A DNA stretch of 11,194 nt, from assembly GCA_937926415.1 (NCBI GenBank), contig CALBAF010000593.1, positions 1 to 11,194 on the forward strand, read 5' to 3'. Made by a program: the position numbers and the translations under genes. Position 1 is the stretch's first letter. Each line of letters starts with the position of its first letter. Positions 1 to 8,004 of the stretch are shown piece by piece. Below the pieces are notes generated by a model. That model had not been told where the DNA came from. It did not search any database and worked only from the letters and a program-made list of their open reading frames with translations. The stretch is from an uncultured Actinomyces sp. Its GTDB lineage: Bacteria > Actinomycetota > Actinomycetes > Actinomycetales > Actinomycetaceae.

Positions 1-1
1 G

Positions 2-1264
2 AGCGACGCTCTCATCGCCGAGGCCGTGGCCCTCGCCGAGCGTGCCAACGTCGCCCTGCTGTACGTGGGCCTCGATGAACTCGCCGAATCTGAGGGCCTG
101 GACCGTCCCCACATGCGCCTGCCCGAGGGCCAGGATCGGCTCATCGAGGCCGTCCTCGCAGCCAACCCCCGCACCGTTGTCGTGCTCACCGGAGGTGCCA
201 GCGTTGAGATGCCATGGGCATCGTCCGTGCCCGCCCTCATCAACGGCTACCTGACCGGACAGGGAGGAGCCGGGGCTATGCTTGACGTTCTGAGCGGCGC
301 CGTCAACCCCTCGGGTCGCCTGGCCGAAACCTACGCGCGCTCCTACGAGGACCACCCGACCTCCGCCTGGTACCCGGCGACCGGCCCGCTGTCCTACTAC
401 CGCGAGGGCCCCTTCGTCGGCTACCGCTACTTCGTGAGCGCGGGTGTGGACGTGGCCTTCCCCTTCGGATTCGGCCTGTCCTACTCAAGCTTCGAATACT
501 CCGACCTCAGGGTCGACGAGGAAGGGGCGACCCTCACGGTTACCAACACCTCTGCGCGCGACGGTGCCGAGGTCGTCCAGCTCTACGTGAGTGCACCCGG
601 CGGCGTATTCGGTCCCGCCCGCGAGCTCAAGGGCTTCGCCAAGGTCGAGGTGGCTGCCGGAGCATCAGTGAGCGTGACGATTCCCTTCGACCGCTACACG
701 TTCCGTCACTGGGAGACCTCGCGCGGTGCGTGGGAGACCGAGGCGGGAACCTGGACGATCCACGTGGGACGCAACGTCTCCGACACGCCGCTGAGTGCCA
801 CCCTCGAGGTCGACGGGACCACACCTTCGCCGATCGACCCGGCCCTCGGTCACTACCTGAGCGCCGACGTCGCGCACGTCACCAACGGCGAGTTCGCCGT
901 CCTGCTGGGACGGACAATCCCGACCGCTCACCCCGCGGACGACCTGTCGGCAGCTGACCCGCTGTCTGAGATGACGCGCGCCAAGACCTGGCTCGCCCGC
1001 GTCGCTGGACGTAAGCTTCACGCCCTCAAAGCGAAGGCGGACGAGAAGGGAACCCCGGACCTCAATATCCTTTTCGTCCTCAACATGCCTTTCCGTGCCA
1101 TCGCGAAGATGAGCAACGGTGCGGCAAGCCCCGACATGGTGGATGCGATTCTCCTGGCCGTCAACGGTCACCCCCTGCGAGGTCTTACCCGCGCCGCCCT
1201 CGGCTTTATCTCCAACGCCCGCGCCAACAAGGCCACCCAGCGCGACCTCGACCAGACCCGATGA
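2..1264 (+). CDS. Glycoside hydrolase family 3 (beta-glucosidase-like), C-terminal part, 5' end outside window
   Basis: The reading frame is open from nt 2 to the TGA at 1262-1264 (420 residues) and has no believable start at the left edge, so the N-terminal (beta/alpha)8 domain with the nucleophile Asp lies upstream. Visible order: the GH3 C-terminal alpha/beta sandwich, with a VALLYVG strand, then ESEGLDR followed by LPEGQ (nt ~80-135). This matches the family's acid/base-bearing E-G-x-DR stretch. Next come NPSGRLAET (nt ~305-335) and FPFGFGLSY (nt ~458-485), then a fibronectin III-like domain (nt ~510-805, including TVTNTSARDGAEVVQLYV). The family hydrolyses terminal beta-linked glucose or related sugars from oligosaccharides or glycosides; the actual substrate cannot be read here. 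After the Fn3-like domain comes an extra tail of about 145 residues with an FAVLLGR-IP motif and an LNMPFRAIAKM ... VNGH segment. It shares a strand with the GtrA-like and GT2 genes and lies 44 nt upstream of the former, which suggests a role in surface-glycan metabolism. Family assignment is firm. Confidence 0.9.
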   Translation, partial: SDALIAEAVALAERANVALLYVGLDELAESEGLDRPHMRLPEGQDRLIEAVLAANPRTVVVLTGGASVEMPWASSVPALINGYLTGQGGAGAMLDVLSGAVNPSGRLAETYARSYEDHPTSAWYPATGPLSYYREGPFVGYRYFVSAGVDVAFPFGFGLSYSSFEYSDLRVDEEGATLTVTNTSARDGAEVVQLYVSAPGGVFGPARELKGFAKVEVAAGASVSVTIPFDRYTFRHWETSRGAWETEAGTWTIHVGRNVSDTPLSATLEVDGTTPSPIDPALGHYLSADVAHVTNGEFAVLLGRTIPTAHPADDLSAADPLSEMTRAKTWLARVAGRKLHALKAKADEKGTPDLNILFVLNMPFRAIAKMSNGAASPDMVDAILLAVNGHPLRGLTRAALGFISNARANKATQRDLDQTR

Positions 1265-1308
1265 CGCGGCCCCGGCCTCGTTCAACACACTGACGTAAAG
1301 GACAACTC

Positions 1309-1920
1309 ATGCAGGCTCTCAAGCGCTGGTGGACCGCCTTTGAAGACAAGCACACCACGGCCGCCCAGTTCATCGTCTTCTTCATCCTTTCCAACGGCAT
1401 CACGGTGCTGCAGCTGGTCCTCATGCCGGCGTTCAAGGCCGCATTCGCGCACACGCACCTCGTCGACACGGCCTTCCAGTTCCTGCCCGTCGGCGTCTCC
1501 CACGGGCACACGGTCTTCCTCTTCGACTACCCGGCCGGCTCGATGTCGGTGGGCGGGGGAGGCGGCCTCGCGTACTTCCTCGCCGTCGAGATCACCCTGC
1601 TGATCGCCCAGGTCATCAACTTCTTCGCCCAGCGTAACGTCACCTTCAAGTCCAACTCGTCGATGGGGAAGGCGGCCTTCTGGTACGCGATCGCCTACGT
1701 CGTCATCACGATCGCCGCCGCTGCCCTCCAGGTGCTCTACAAGGACCCGATCTACGCGTGGGCTATCTCGACGATGGGAGCGGGCGGCGAGACCTTCGCG
1801 GACGTCATCACGATGATCATCAACGCTGCGATCTCCTTCTGGGTGTTCTTCCCCATCTTTAAAGTGATCTTTAAGCAGGAACCGGTGGAGGAGGACGCGC
1901 AGGTCAGCGCGGCACAGTAG
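1309..1920 (+). CDS. GtrA-like four-TM membrane protein
   Basis: This is a 203-residue integral membrane protein. Hydrophobic segments lie at about residues 21-43, 87-107, 121-143 and 163-187, the four-helix layout of GtrA/DPMS-like proteins. The family's characteristic N-F-x-x-Q-R-x-x-T-F-K-S stretch is at residues 104-115. GtrA proteins help move or present polyprenyl-phosphate-linked sugars at the membrane for extracytoplasmic glycosylation; some partner with a GT2 enzyme. Here a GT2 gene follows after 31 nt, which supports that pairing. It is longer than the usual ~120-150 residues because of a glycine-rich hydrophilic loop at about 50-86 (including a GGGGG run) and an acidic tail (EPVEEDAQ). 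The start is ATG 1309, with AAAGGA at 1297-1302 and a 6-nt spacer. Flippase activity is inferred from the family only. Confidence 0.82.
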   Translation: MQALKRWWTAFEDKHTTAAQFIVFFILSNGITVLQLVLMPAFKAAFAHTHLVDTAFQFLPVGVSHGHTVFLFDYPAGSMSVGGGGGLAYFLAVEITLLIAQVINFFAQRNVTFKSNSSMGKAAFWYAIAYVVITIAAAALQVLYKDPIYAWAISTMGAGGETFADVITMIINAAISFWVFFPIFKVIFKQEPVEEDAQVSAAQ

Positions 1921-1951
1921 ACTACTGGCAGACTTCACGAGAGGAGACTCC

Positions 1952-2962
1952 ATGAGCGCGCCGCTGCTGACGGTGATCGTGCCTGCCTACAACTCCGAGG
2001 ACTACCTCGACCGGGCGCTGACTACGCTCGTCGGATACGGCGACGAACTCGAGGCGATCATCGTTAACGACGGTTCGAAGGACCGCACCGCTGACATTGC
2101 CGACGAGTGGGCCGCTCGCTACCCCTCCGTCAAGGTCATCCACCAGGAGAACAAGGGGCACGGCGGCGCCGTCAACGCCGGTCTCGCCGCCGCAAAAGGC
2201 ATGCACGTGCGCGTCGTCGACTCCGACGACTGGCTGGACCGCCGCGCCACGAATGCCGTCCTTGACGTCCTGCGCGAGGAACGCGAGGCCGGGCGCGACC
2301 TGGACCTGCTCGTGACCAACTACGTCTACGACAAGCAGGGTAAGTCGGTCAAGGCTGTCATCCGCTACCGCAACGTCCTGCCTCGAGGCCGTACATTCGG
2401 TTGGGCCGACCTGCGCCGGTGCCGCTACGACCAGTACCTCATGATGCACGCCCTGACGATGCGCACGGAGGTCGTGCGGGCCTCCGGACTGGTCATGCCC
2501 GAGCACACGTTCTACGTGGACTACCTCTACTCCTTCGTGCCGCTGCCCTACATCTCCACGATCCGCTACCTGGACGTGGACCTGTATCACTACTTCATCG
2601 GCCGCGACGACCAGTCCGTCAACGAGAAGGTCATGATCACGCGCCTGGACCAGCTCGCGCGGGTGAACGAGGCGATGACCCGTGCGCTGCCCCCGCGCGC
2701 CGAGGTCGAGGAGAAGCTGTGGCGCTACATGGTCCACTACCTGCGCATCAACGCCGTCGTCTGCTCCGTCATGGCCCAGCTGTCGGGCACGCCCGAGCAC
2801 CTGGCCCTCAAGGAACAGATCTGGGAGACCATGGACCAGATCAACCCCGAGGCCACGGATCGCCTGCGCAAGGACCTGCTCGCGGGCCTCGTACGCCACG
2901 CGTCGCCGACGCTTGTGCGCGGAGGCTACAAGGTCGCCGCGGCGGTTCTCGGCTTTAACTAA
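1952..2962 (+). CDS. Family 2 glycosyltransferase (GT-A fold)
   Basis: The protein has 336 residues with a clear N-terminal GT2 domain: TVIVPAYNSEDYL at residues 7-19, the nucleotide-binding IIVNDGSKDRT at 36-46, the NKGHGGAVNAGL loop at 67-78, and the metal/nucleotide-sugar DxD motif in VVDSDDWLD at 88-96. It should transfer a sugar from an NDP-sugar to a lipid carrier or growing glycan on the cytoplasmic face. Donor and acceptor cannot be read from sequence. No strong TM helix is seen, although the extreme C-terminus (residues ~316-336) is mildly hydrophobic and could be membrane-associated. The start is ATG 1952, with GAGGAG at 1941-1946 and a 5-nt spacer. It follows the GtrA-like gene by 31 nt, so co-transcription and functional pairing are likely. 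It ends 10 nt from the convergent GNAT stop codon, leaving no room for a separate terminator. Confidence 0.93.
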   Translation: MSAPLLTVIVPAYNSEDYLDRALTTLVGYGDELEAIIVNDGSKDRTADIADEWAARYPSVKVIHQENKGHGGAVNAGLAAAKGMHVRVVDSDDWLDRRATNAVLDVLREEREAGRDLDLLVTNYVYDKQGKSVKAVIRYRNVLPRGRTFGWADLRRCRYDQYLMMHALTMRTEVVRASGLVMPEHTFYVDYLYSFVPLPYISTIRYLDVDLYHYFIGRDDQSVNEKVMITRLDQLARVNEAMTRALPPRAEVEEKLWRYMVHYLRINAVVCSVMAQLSGTPEHLALKEQIWETMDQINPEATDRLRKDLLAGLVRHASPTLVRGGYKVAAAVLGFN

Positions 2963-2972
2963 GGGACGGCCG

Positions 2973-3494
2973 TCAGCGCCCGGCGAGCACCAGCTCCGTC
3001 CAATGGACGGTCAGGCGCTTGCCGATGAGCGGGTATTCCACGTCCGCCTCGCGCTTGTGCCATGCAAAGCCGAGTTTTTCTGAGACTCTTCGCGAGGCGT
3101 CATTTCCGTCGAAGTATTTCAAGATGATCCTCTCGACGCCCAGCTCACGCGCGCGCTCGATGATGGCGTGCCCCGCCTCCGTCGCGTATCCGTTGCCCCA
3201 GTAGGGGGCGCCGATCCAGTAGCCGATGTCGGCGACGCTCGCCTTGGGAGAGTCTGTGTCAATGCGCAGCGCGATCGAGCCCACGATTTCACCGGTCGAT
3301 CCGAGCGTCACCGCGTAGCTGTCGGGTGCCGCCAGGACCGTCGACAGCGCCTCGTGGGCATCGTCGATGCACTTGAAGGGTTTCCATCCGCACAGCATCC
3401 CGATGCGGGGATCGCGGGCCAGCTCGTAGAGCTCCGGTGCGTCCATATCGTTCCAGGGACGTAAGCGCAGGCGGAGGGTGTCTATGATCGTCAT
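2973..3494 (-). CDS. GNAT N-acetyltransferase (RimJ/RimL-like)
   Basis: The protein has 173 residues. It opens with TLRLRLRPW, the usual first strand of RimJ/RimL-type acetyltransferases (Acetyltransf_3). It carries the acetyl-CoA pyrophosphate-binding segment WIGAPYWGNGYATEA at about 93-106, followed by N131-x-x-S-R and EKLGF (139-143), typical of the C-terminal GNAT half. It should transfer acetyl from acetyl-CoA to an amine; the target (protein N-terminus, small molecule or antibiotic) cannot be read. The frame stays open upstream to 3596, but that stretch lies inside the kinase gene and is low-complexity. ATG 3494 is chosen because AGGAGG (plus-strand 3499-3504) precedes it and the GNAT fold begins just after. 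The ATG overlaps the kinase TGA (ATGA, 3491-3494), so translation is probably coupled to the two-component system. Confidence 0.9.
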   Translation of the reverse strand: MTIIDTLRLRLRPWNDMDAPELYELARDPRIGMLCGWKPFKCIDDAHEALSTVLAAPDSYAVTLGSTGEIVGSIALRIDTDSPKASVADIGYWIGAPYWGNGYATEAGHAIIERARELGVERIILKYFDGNDASRRVSEKLGFAWHKREADVEYPLIGKRLTVHWTELVLAGR

Positions 3495-4849
3495 TCGTCC
3501 TCCTGGGCAGTCGTGGACGGGAGAAGCACCGTCAGCGTGAACCAGTGGTCTGCCACGTCCGTGACCGCCTGGCCGCCGTACTTGCGGGCTATCCACTGGA
3601 TGGATTTGACGCCCCAGCCGTGTCGGACGGTGTCGGGCTTGATCGTCGTGAGGCGCCCACCGGCGTCCGTGTTGAGGCGACCGTCGAACCAGTTGTCGAC
3701 CCGGATGACCACCATCTGCCCCTGACGGAACAGCGCCAATTTGATGAGGCGTTTGGCGGGGTCGTCGACGCGCCGCGAGGCCTCGATTGCGTTATCGAGG
3801 GCGTTGCCGAAGAGGGTAGCGATGTCCATCGACGACATGGACCCCAGCAGGGCACCGTCCGCGATCGCCGTGAAGTTGATGCCCGCCGCCGCGCACGCGC
3901 GCCCCTTCGTCGTCAGAATGACGTCGAGGACCGCATTGCCGCTGTGGTACTGCTGTCCTATCTGCTCGATCGAGGACTCGAGCTCGGCAAAGGATGCGGC
4001 GGCGCGTCCCGGGTCCAGCTCCGCGCGAATCGCCTCCACCTGGTGCTTGAGGTCGTGATGGGCGCGCGCCACCTGCTCCATGTCCTCTTTTGCGGCCAGG
4101 TACTGGTGGTGCTGGGCGTCCAGAGAAGCCTGGATGGATGCCAGTTCGCGCTCGGTGGCGCTTTGCTGGATGCGCTCGAACTGCGCGAATAGGATCGCGT
4201 AGCCCGCCAGATCCACGAGCGTGCGAATGTAGAAGACCTCGAGTCCAGAACGACCGGAGAAGGGTGTGGCCGTCGAGATGAAACTGAGGTTGGACAGAGC
4301 AAAGATCGCGATGCCAATGAACACCCCGGAAGCGAGATCCGCGAAACGGAGAACGGGCAGCGTCCCCTGGCGGCAGACGCGTCGTTCGAAGAAGTAGACG
4401 ACGGCCAGGCACGCCGACGCGATCGCTGCAAAACCGCCGAACGACAACGGGTGCCAGTAGGGCTTGTCAGCGTGTGAGTAGACGACGACCTGCCAGGCGA
4501 GGGACGCAGCGAGCTCGGCAACGATGAAGGCGCGTGCGCTCATGTGCGTCACCCAGCGCCAGTCCAGCGCGGTTCCCACGCGGATCATGCACCACACGAG
4601 CGCGTACGCCGTCATCATGCCCGGCACCCACAGGGACAGGGGGGCGCGGCCGAGCAGTTCCTGGGCGCCGACGAGCACCACGAGGCCACCGACGGCCGCA
4701 GCTGTGAGCCTCCATCGGGGGATAGCGGCGTTCGGGTTCAGGGCGTTCGACGCCGCCGAGCGCGCGACGACGAGGACATACACGAGAGCGGCGCCCCATT
4801 CGGCCAGGGCGGTGAACAGGCGCGGGATGTCAGGCAGGGACTCGAACAC
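3491..4849 (-). CDS. AgrC-like GHKL sensor histidine kinase
   Basis: The protein has 452 residues. The N-terminal ~225 residues hold six or seven hydrophobic segments (approximately 15-30, 48-64, 72-90, 105-125, 137-153, 172-193, 205-225). A linker likely to form a coiled coil follows (about 226-262), then an H-box ARAHHDLKHQ at 261-270, with H265 the likely phospho-acceptor. The ATPase N-box is LFGNALDNAIEA at 346-357 and the G-box GWGVKSI at 411-417. This is the multi-TM GHKL (HATPase_c_5) architecture of AgrC/ComD-type kinases, which sense peptides or envelope signals and phosphorylate a LytTR regulator. It starts at GTG 4849, one nt after the regulator's TGA (4851-4853). The next in-frame Met is only at residue 78, inside the membrane domain. 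The ligand is unknown; no agrB or agrD gene is in the window. Confidence 0.92.
   Translation of the reverse strand: MFESLPDIPRLFTALAEWGAALVYVLVVARSAASNALNPNAAIPRWRLTAAAVGGLVVLVGAQELLGRAPLSLWVPGMMTAYALVWCMIRVGTALDWRWVTHMSARAFIVAELAASLAWQVVVYSHADKPYWHPLSFGGFAAIASACLAVVYFFERRVCRQGTLPVLRFADLASGVFIGIAIFALSNLSFISTATPFSGRSGLEVFYIRTLVDLAGYAILFAQFERIQQSATERELASIQASLDAQHHQYLAAKEDMEQVARAHHDLKHQVEAIRAELDPGRAAASFAELESSIEQIGQQYHSGNAVLDVILTTKGRACAAAGINFTAIADGALLGSMSSMDIATLFGNALDNAIEASRRVDDPAKRLIKLALFRQGQMVVIRVDNWFDGRLNTDAGGRLTTIKPDTVRHGWGVKSIQWIARKYGGQAVTDVADHWFTLTVLLPSTTAQEDE
3499..3504 (-). promoter_or_regulatory. Shine-Dalgarno for the GNAT gene
   Basis: The minus strand reads AGGAGG with a 4-nt spacer to ATG 3494. 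It lies inside the last codons of the upstream kinase gene. It fixes the GNAT start and argues against the longer in-frame extension. Confidence 0.7.
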
Positions 4850-4850
4850 G

Positions 4851-5561
4851 TCAGTGGATCCCGCCCGCGAAGCTGGCCAGAGCCGTCATGAACGCCTTCT
4901 TACGAGGCCGGGAAATACGCAGGCTGTCCCCGCCCGTCATGAGGCACTCCTGGTCGGCGATGCCGCGCACGTGCGCGAGGTTCACGAGGTAGCACGAATT
5001 TGATCGAAAGAAGTCGTGACCGGCGAGCTGTTCCTCCATGGCCTTCAGTGAGGAAGTGATCGAGTAGGTGCCGGAGACCGTGTGCACGTCTAGACGGTGC
5101 TTGATCGACTCGATGTAGACGATGTCGGCGACGTCGATACGATGCGTCGACGTGCCCGACTGCAGCAGGACCGAGGCGCCGCGCCGCTTGGCCACGGCCT
5201 CGAGACACCTGGACAGTTCCTGCGAGAACGCGAACCAGGGCAGGGGCTTCATGAGGTAGGAGAGTGCCCCCACCTGGTATCCGTGGATTGCGAACTGCGC
5301 GGCGGATGTAATGAATACGAGGACGACCTCCTGATCGACCTCGCGGATCGCGCGCGCCGCGGTCATCCCATCCACGTGAGTCATCTGGATGTCCATGAGG
5401 ATGATGTCGTACACCGGCTTGTAGTCGCCGATGATGGCTCCGCCGTCCTCGAAATAGGTGACCTTGAAAGAGACCCCTTTCTCTTCGCTGTAGCGCGTGA
5501 GATAGTCGGCGAGGAGCTGGCGTGAGGCGGCCTCGTCCTCGACGACGGCGATGCGCACCAT
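4851..5561 (-). CDS. LytTR-family response regulator (AgrA/LytR-like)
   Basis: The protein has 236 residues. The receiver domain spans about 1-125, with acidic pocket E8/D9, phospho-acceptor D57 (in YDIILMDIQM), T85/S86 and K105 (in YLMKP), a complete set of REC active-site residues. The C-terminal LytTR DNA-binding domain spans about 132-230, with DIVYIES at 146-152 and the FFRSNSCYLVNL stretch at 184-195 typical of LytTR. It should be phosphorylated by the downstream kinase and bind direct-repeat promoter sites. The start is ATG 5561; the minus strand has GGGAGGA (plus 5569-5575) with a 7-nt spacer. It is the first gene of the three-gene minus-strand operon and is divergent from glf. Targets are unknown; autoregulation from the shared intergenic region is plausible but unproven. 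Confidence 0.94.
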   Translation of the reverse strand: MVRIAVVEDEAASRQLLADYLTRYSEEKGVSFKVTYFEDGGAIIGDYKPVYDIILMDIQMTHVDGMTAARAIREVDQEVVLVFITSAAQFAIHGYQVGALSYLMKPLPWFAFSQELSRCLEAVAKRRGASVLLQSGTSTHRIDVADIVYIESIKHRLDVHTVSGTYSITSSLKAMEEQLAGHDFFRSNSCYLVNLAHVRGIADQECLMTGGDSLRISRPRKKAFMTALASFAGGIH

Positions 5562-6865
<1,304 letters not shown>

Positions 6866-6881
6866 TGGGTTTCGTCGTCGC

Positions 6882-7820
6882 ATGGCGTCGATTCTTTGGT
6901 CGGTCCTCTCGATCGCCCTCATCATCGGTGTCGGCTGGATCGCGCGCCGCGCGGGCGCGCTCGGGCCCGAGGCAGCGGGTTCTCTCGCGTCGGTGACCTA
7001 CTGGGTGGCGTCCCCGGCCATGCTTTTCCACGCGATCGTTTCGACGGGGACGTCCGGCGTTTTCGGTGCTCCGCTCGCCGTGGCCGCCGCGTCGGGTGTG
7101 GGCACAGCGCTCCTGTTCGTCGCGGTTGCCCGACTGTTCCTGCGCCTGACGCGGGGCGAGACCACCTTGGGGGCCATGGCCTCGTCCCTCAATAACGGCG
7201 CGTATATCGGCATCCCGATCGCCGTCTACGTGCTGGGGGACGCTTCCGCGGTCGTCCCCATCCTGGTTTTTCAGCTTGGGTTCTTCACTCCGATGTTCTT
7301 TGTGTTGGCTGACCTCGCCGGGTCGGGACAGCCTCCGTGCGCAACCGGCATCGTGACGGTGGTCGCGCGCAACCCCATGGTCATTGCGGCGGCGTGCGGT
7401 TTCCTGTTTTCCGCGGCCGGGTGGCCGATGCCGACGCTCCTCGACGTGTCCACGTCCATGCTGGGGGCAGCGGCGCCCCCGATGATCCTGCTGTCCTTCG
7501 GCGCAGCCCTTGTGGACCGGCGTGCGGCTTCGGGCGATGCGGGAGTTCCTGCTATCGTGTGCGCCATCGTCGCCAAGCTCGCCGTGCAGCCCGCGATCGC
7601 GTGCGGCGTCGGGATGCTATTCGGGTTAACCGCTTCGGCTCTCATGGCGGTGACCATCATGGCGGCGTTGCCGTCGGCGCAGAACGCCTACATCGCGGCC
7701 ACGCGTGCAGGAGCGGGGGAGCGCATCGCGCAGGGAACAGTCCTCGTGACGACCTTTGCATCCCTGCCTGTCGTCGTTGGAATTGCAGCGATTTTCCATG
7801 CGTGTGGGGTCGTCTCCTAA
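6882..7820 (+). CDS. AEC (auxin efflux carrier) family permease
   Basis: The 312-residue length is normal for bacterial AEC/Mem_trans proteins. About ten hydrophobic segments run the full length. The family's first-helix ending (GVGWIARRAGAL) and the conserved SLNNGAYIGIPIAVYVLGD around nt 7185-7240 are present, as is the second-half NPMVIAAACGFL (~nt 7370-7405). Bacterial members carry organic acids such as malate or malonate, or amino acids; no substrate can be assigned here. The frame is open upstream to 6624, but that part runs inside glf in another frame and looks arginine/serine-rich and artefactual. ATG 6882 is the first plausible start, 16 nt after the glf stop, with no obvious Shine-Dalgarno, so it may rely on coupling to glf translation. 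A hairpin follows directly at the stop codon. Confidence 0.88.
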   Translation: MASILWSVLSIALIIGVGWIARRAGALGPEAAGSLASVTYWVASPAMLFHAIVSTGTSGVFGAPLAVAAASGVGTALLFVAVARLFLRLTRGETTLGAMASSLNNGAYIGIPIAVYVLGDASAVVPILVFQLGFFTPMFFVLADLAGSGQPPCATGIVTVVARNPMVIAAACGFLFSAAGWPMPTLLDVSTSMLGAAAPPMILLSFGAALVDRRAASGDAGVPAIVCAIVAKLAVQPAIACGVGMLFGLTASALMAVTIMAALPSAQNAYIAATRAGAGERIAQGTVLVTTFASLPVVVGIAAIFHACGVVS

Positions 7821-7849
7821 CTCGGGTTTGTTGGCATGAAACCCGTTAG
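7817..7849 (+). terminator. Hairpin at the 3' end of the AEC gene
   Basis: GGGTTT (7824-7829) pairs with AAACCC (7839-7844) across a 9-nt loop. The outer arms CTAAC (7817-7821) and GTTAG (7845-7849) extend the stem below a 2-nt bulge, giving 11 pairs and including the TAA stop. No T-tract follows (GCGGGG instead), so it may be a Rho-independent terminator of the T-poor actinobacterial type, or an mRNA 3'-end stabiliser. Confidence 0.5.
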
Positions 7850-7877
7850 CGGGGCGACCGAGGGAGCCCCAGCGAGC

Positions 7878-7905
7878 AAAACAAGCGTCAAAACGAGGCC
7901 AAAAA
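7878..7905. repeat. Three helically phased A-tracts
   Basis: AAAA at 7878-7881, AAAA at 7890-7893 and AAAAA at 7901-7905 sit in imperfect repeats (CAAAACAAGCG, CAAAACGAGGC, CAAAAACACG) spaced 11-12 bp, close to one helical turn. In such GC-rich DNA this is conspicuous. Phased A-tracts cause intrinsic bending and can act as UP-like elements; the function here is inferred. Confidence 0.5.
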
Positions 7906-7925
7906 CACGTTCTGTATCGTGGACT

Positions 7926-7940
7926 CTGGGAGACTTCCCG
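7926..7940. promoter_or_regulatory. Putative operator copy 1, CTGGGA-N4-TCCCG
   Basis: It reads CTGGGA then GACT then TCCCG. The core GGGA-N4-TCCC is a perfect dyad. The same site recurs exactly 35 bp downstream with an unrelated 4-nt spacer, so the arms rather than the centre are conserved. This is what a dimeric regulator site would look like. The regulator is unknown. Confidence 0.5.
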
Positions 7941-7960
7941 GTGTAACGGCCCTAGTCTGG

Positions 7961-7975
7961 CTGGGAATTATCCCG
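7961..7975. promoter_or_regulatory. Putative operator copy 2, CTGGGA-N4-TCCCG
   Basis: It reads CTGGGA then ATTA then TCCCG. This copy has a second, outer symmetric arm pair: GTCT at 7955-7958 and AGAC at 7979-7982, each 4 nt from the inner arm. The whole is a 28-bp dyad centred at 7968/7969. It abuts the -10 candidate at 7976-7981, so a bound repressor would block RNA polymerase. Confidence 0.5.
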
Positions 7976-7981
7976 TATAGA
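7976..7981 (+). promoter_or_regulatory. Candidate -10 box of the transporter operon
   Basis: TATAGA lies 24-29 nt before ATG 8005. A TSS about 6-7 nt downstream would leave a leader of under 20 nt carrying only the Shine-Dalgarno. The -35 position (TAGTCT, 7953-7958, 17-nt spacer) matches TTGACA poorly. Confidence 0.35.
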
Positions 7982-7990
7982 CACGAATGC

Positions 7991-7996
7991 AAGGAA
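7991..7996 (+). promoter_or_regulatory. Shine-Dalgarno deciding the NSS transporter start
   Basis: AAGGAA is 8 nt before ATG 8005 but lies downstream of the alternative in-frame ATG 7987, which has no ribosome site. It therefore supports 8005 as the start. Confidence 0.6.
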
Positions 7997-8004
7997 CTCA
8001 CTTC

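Larger units (their letters stand above)
7850..8004 (+). promoter_or_regulatory. Upstream control region of the transporter operon
   Basis: This gap has no gene. It holds, in order, three phased A-tracts (7878-7905), two palindromic CTGGGA-N4-TCCCG sites (7926-7940 and 7961-7975), a TATAGA -10 candidate (7976-7981) and the Shine-Dalgarno AAGGAA (7991-7996). I see no recognisable riboswitch. The arrangement looks like a promoter with dedicated regulator sites for the NSS transporter. Confidence 0.6.

Noticed and set aside
2965..2974. GACGGCCGTC palindrome between the convergent GT2 and GNAT stops, considered as a terminator
   Set aside because: A 10-bp palindrome with no loop and no T-tract cannot form a terminator hairpin.
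3495..3596. N-terminal extension of the GNAT gene by 34 codons
   Set aside because: It lies inside the kinase coding region, is low-complexity, and ATG 3494 has a strong AGGAGG.
7821..8004. Possible SAM or other riboswitch upstream of the methionine-type importer
   Set aside because: I could not find the conserved core or multi-stem fold, and the likely leader after the -10 candidate is too short. A covariance-model search would settle it.
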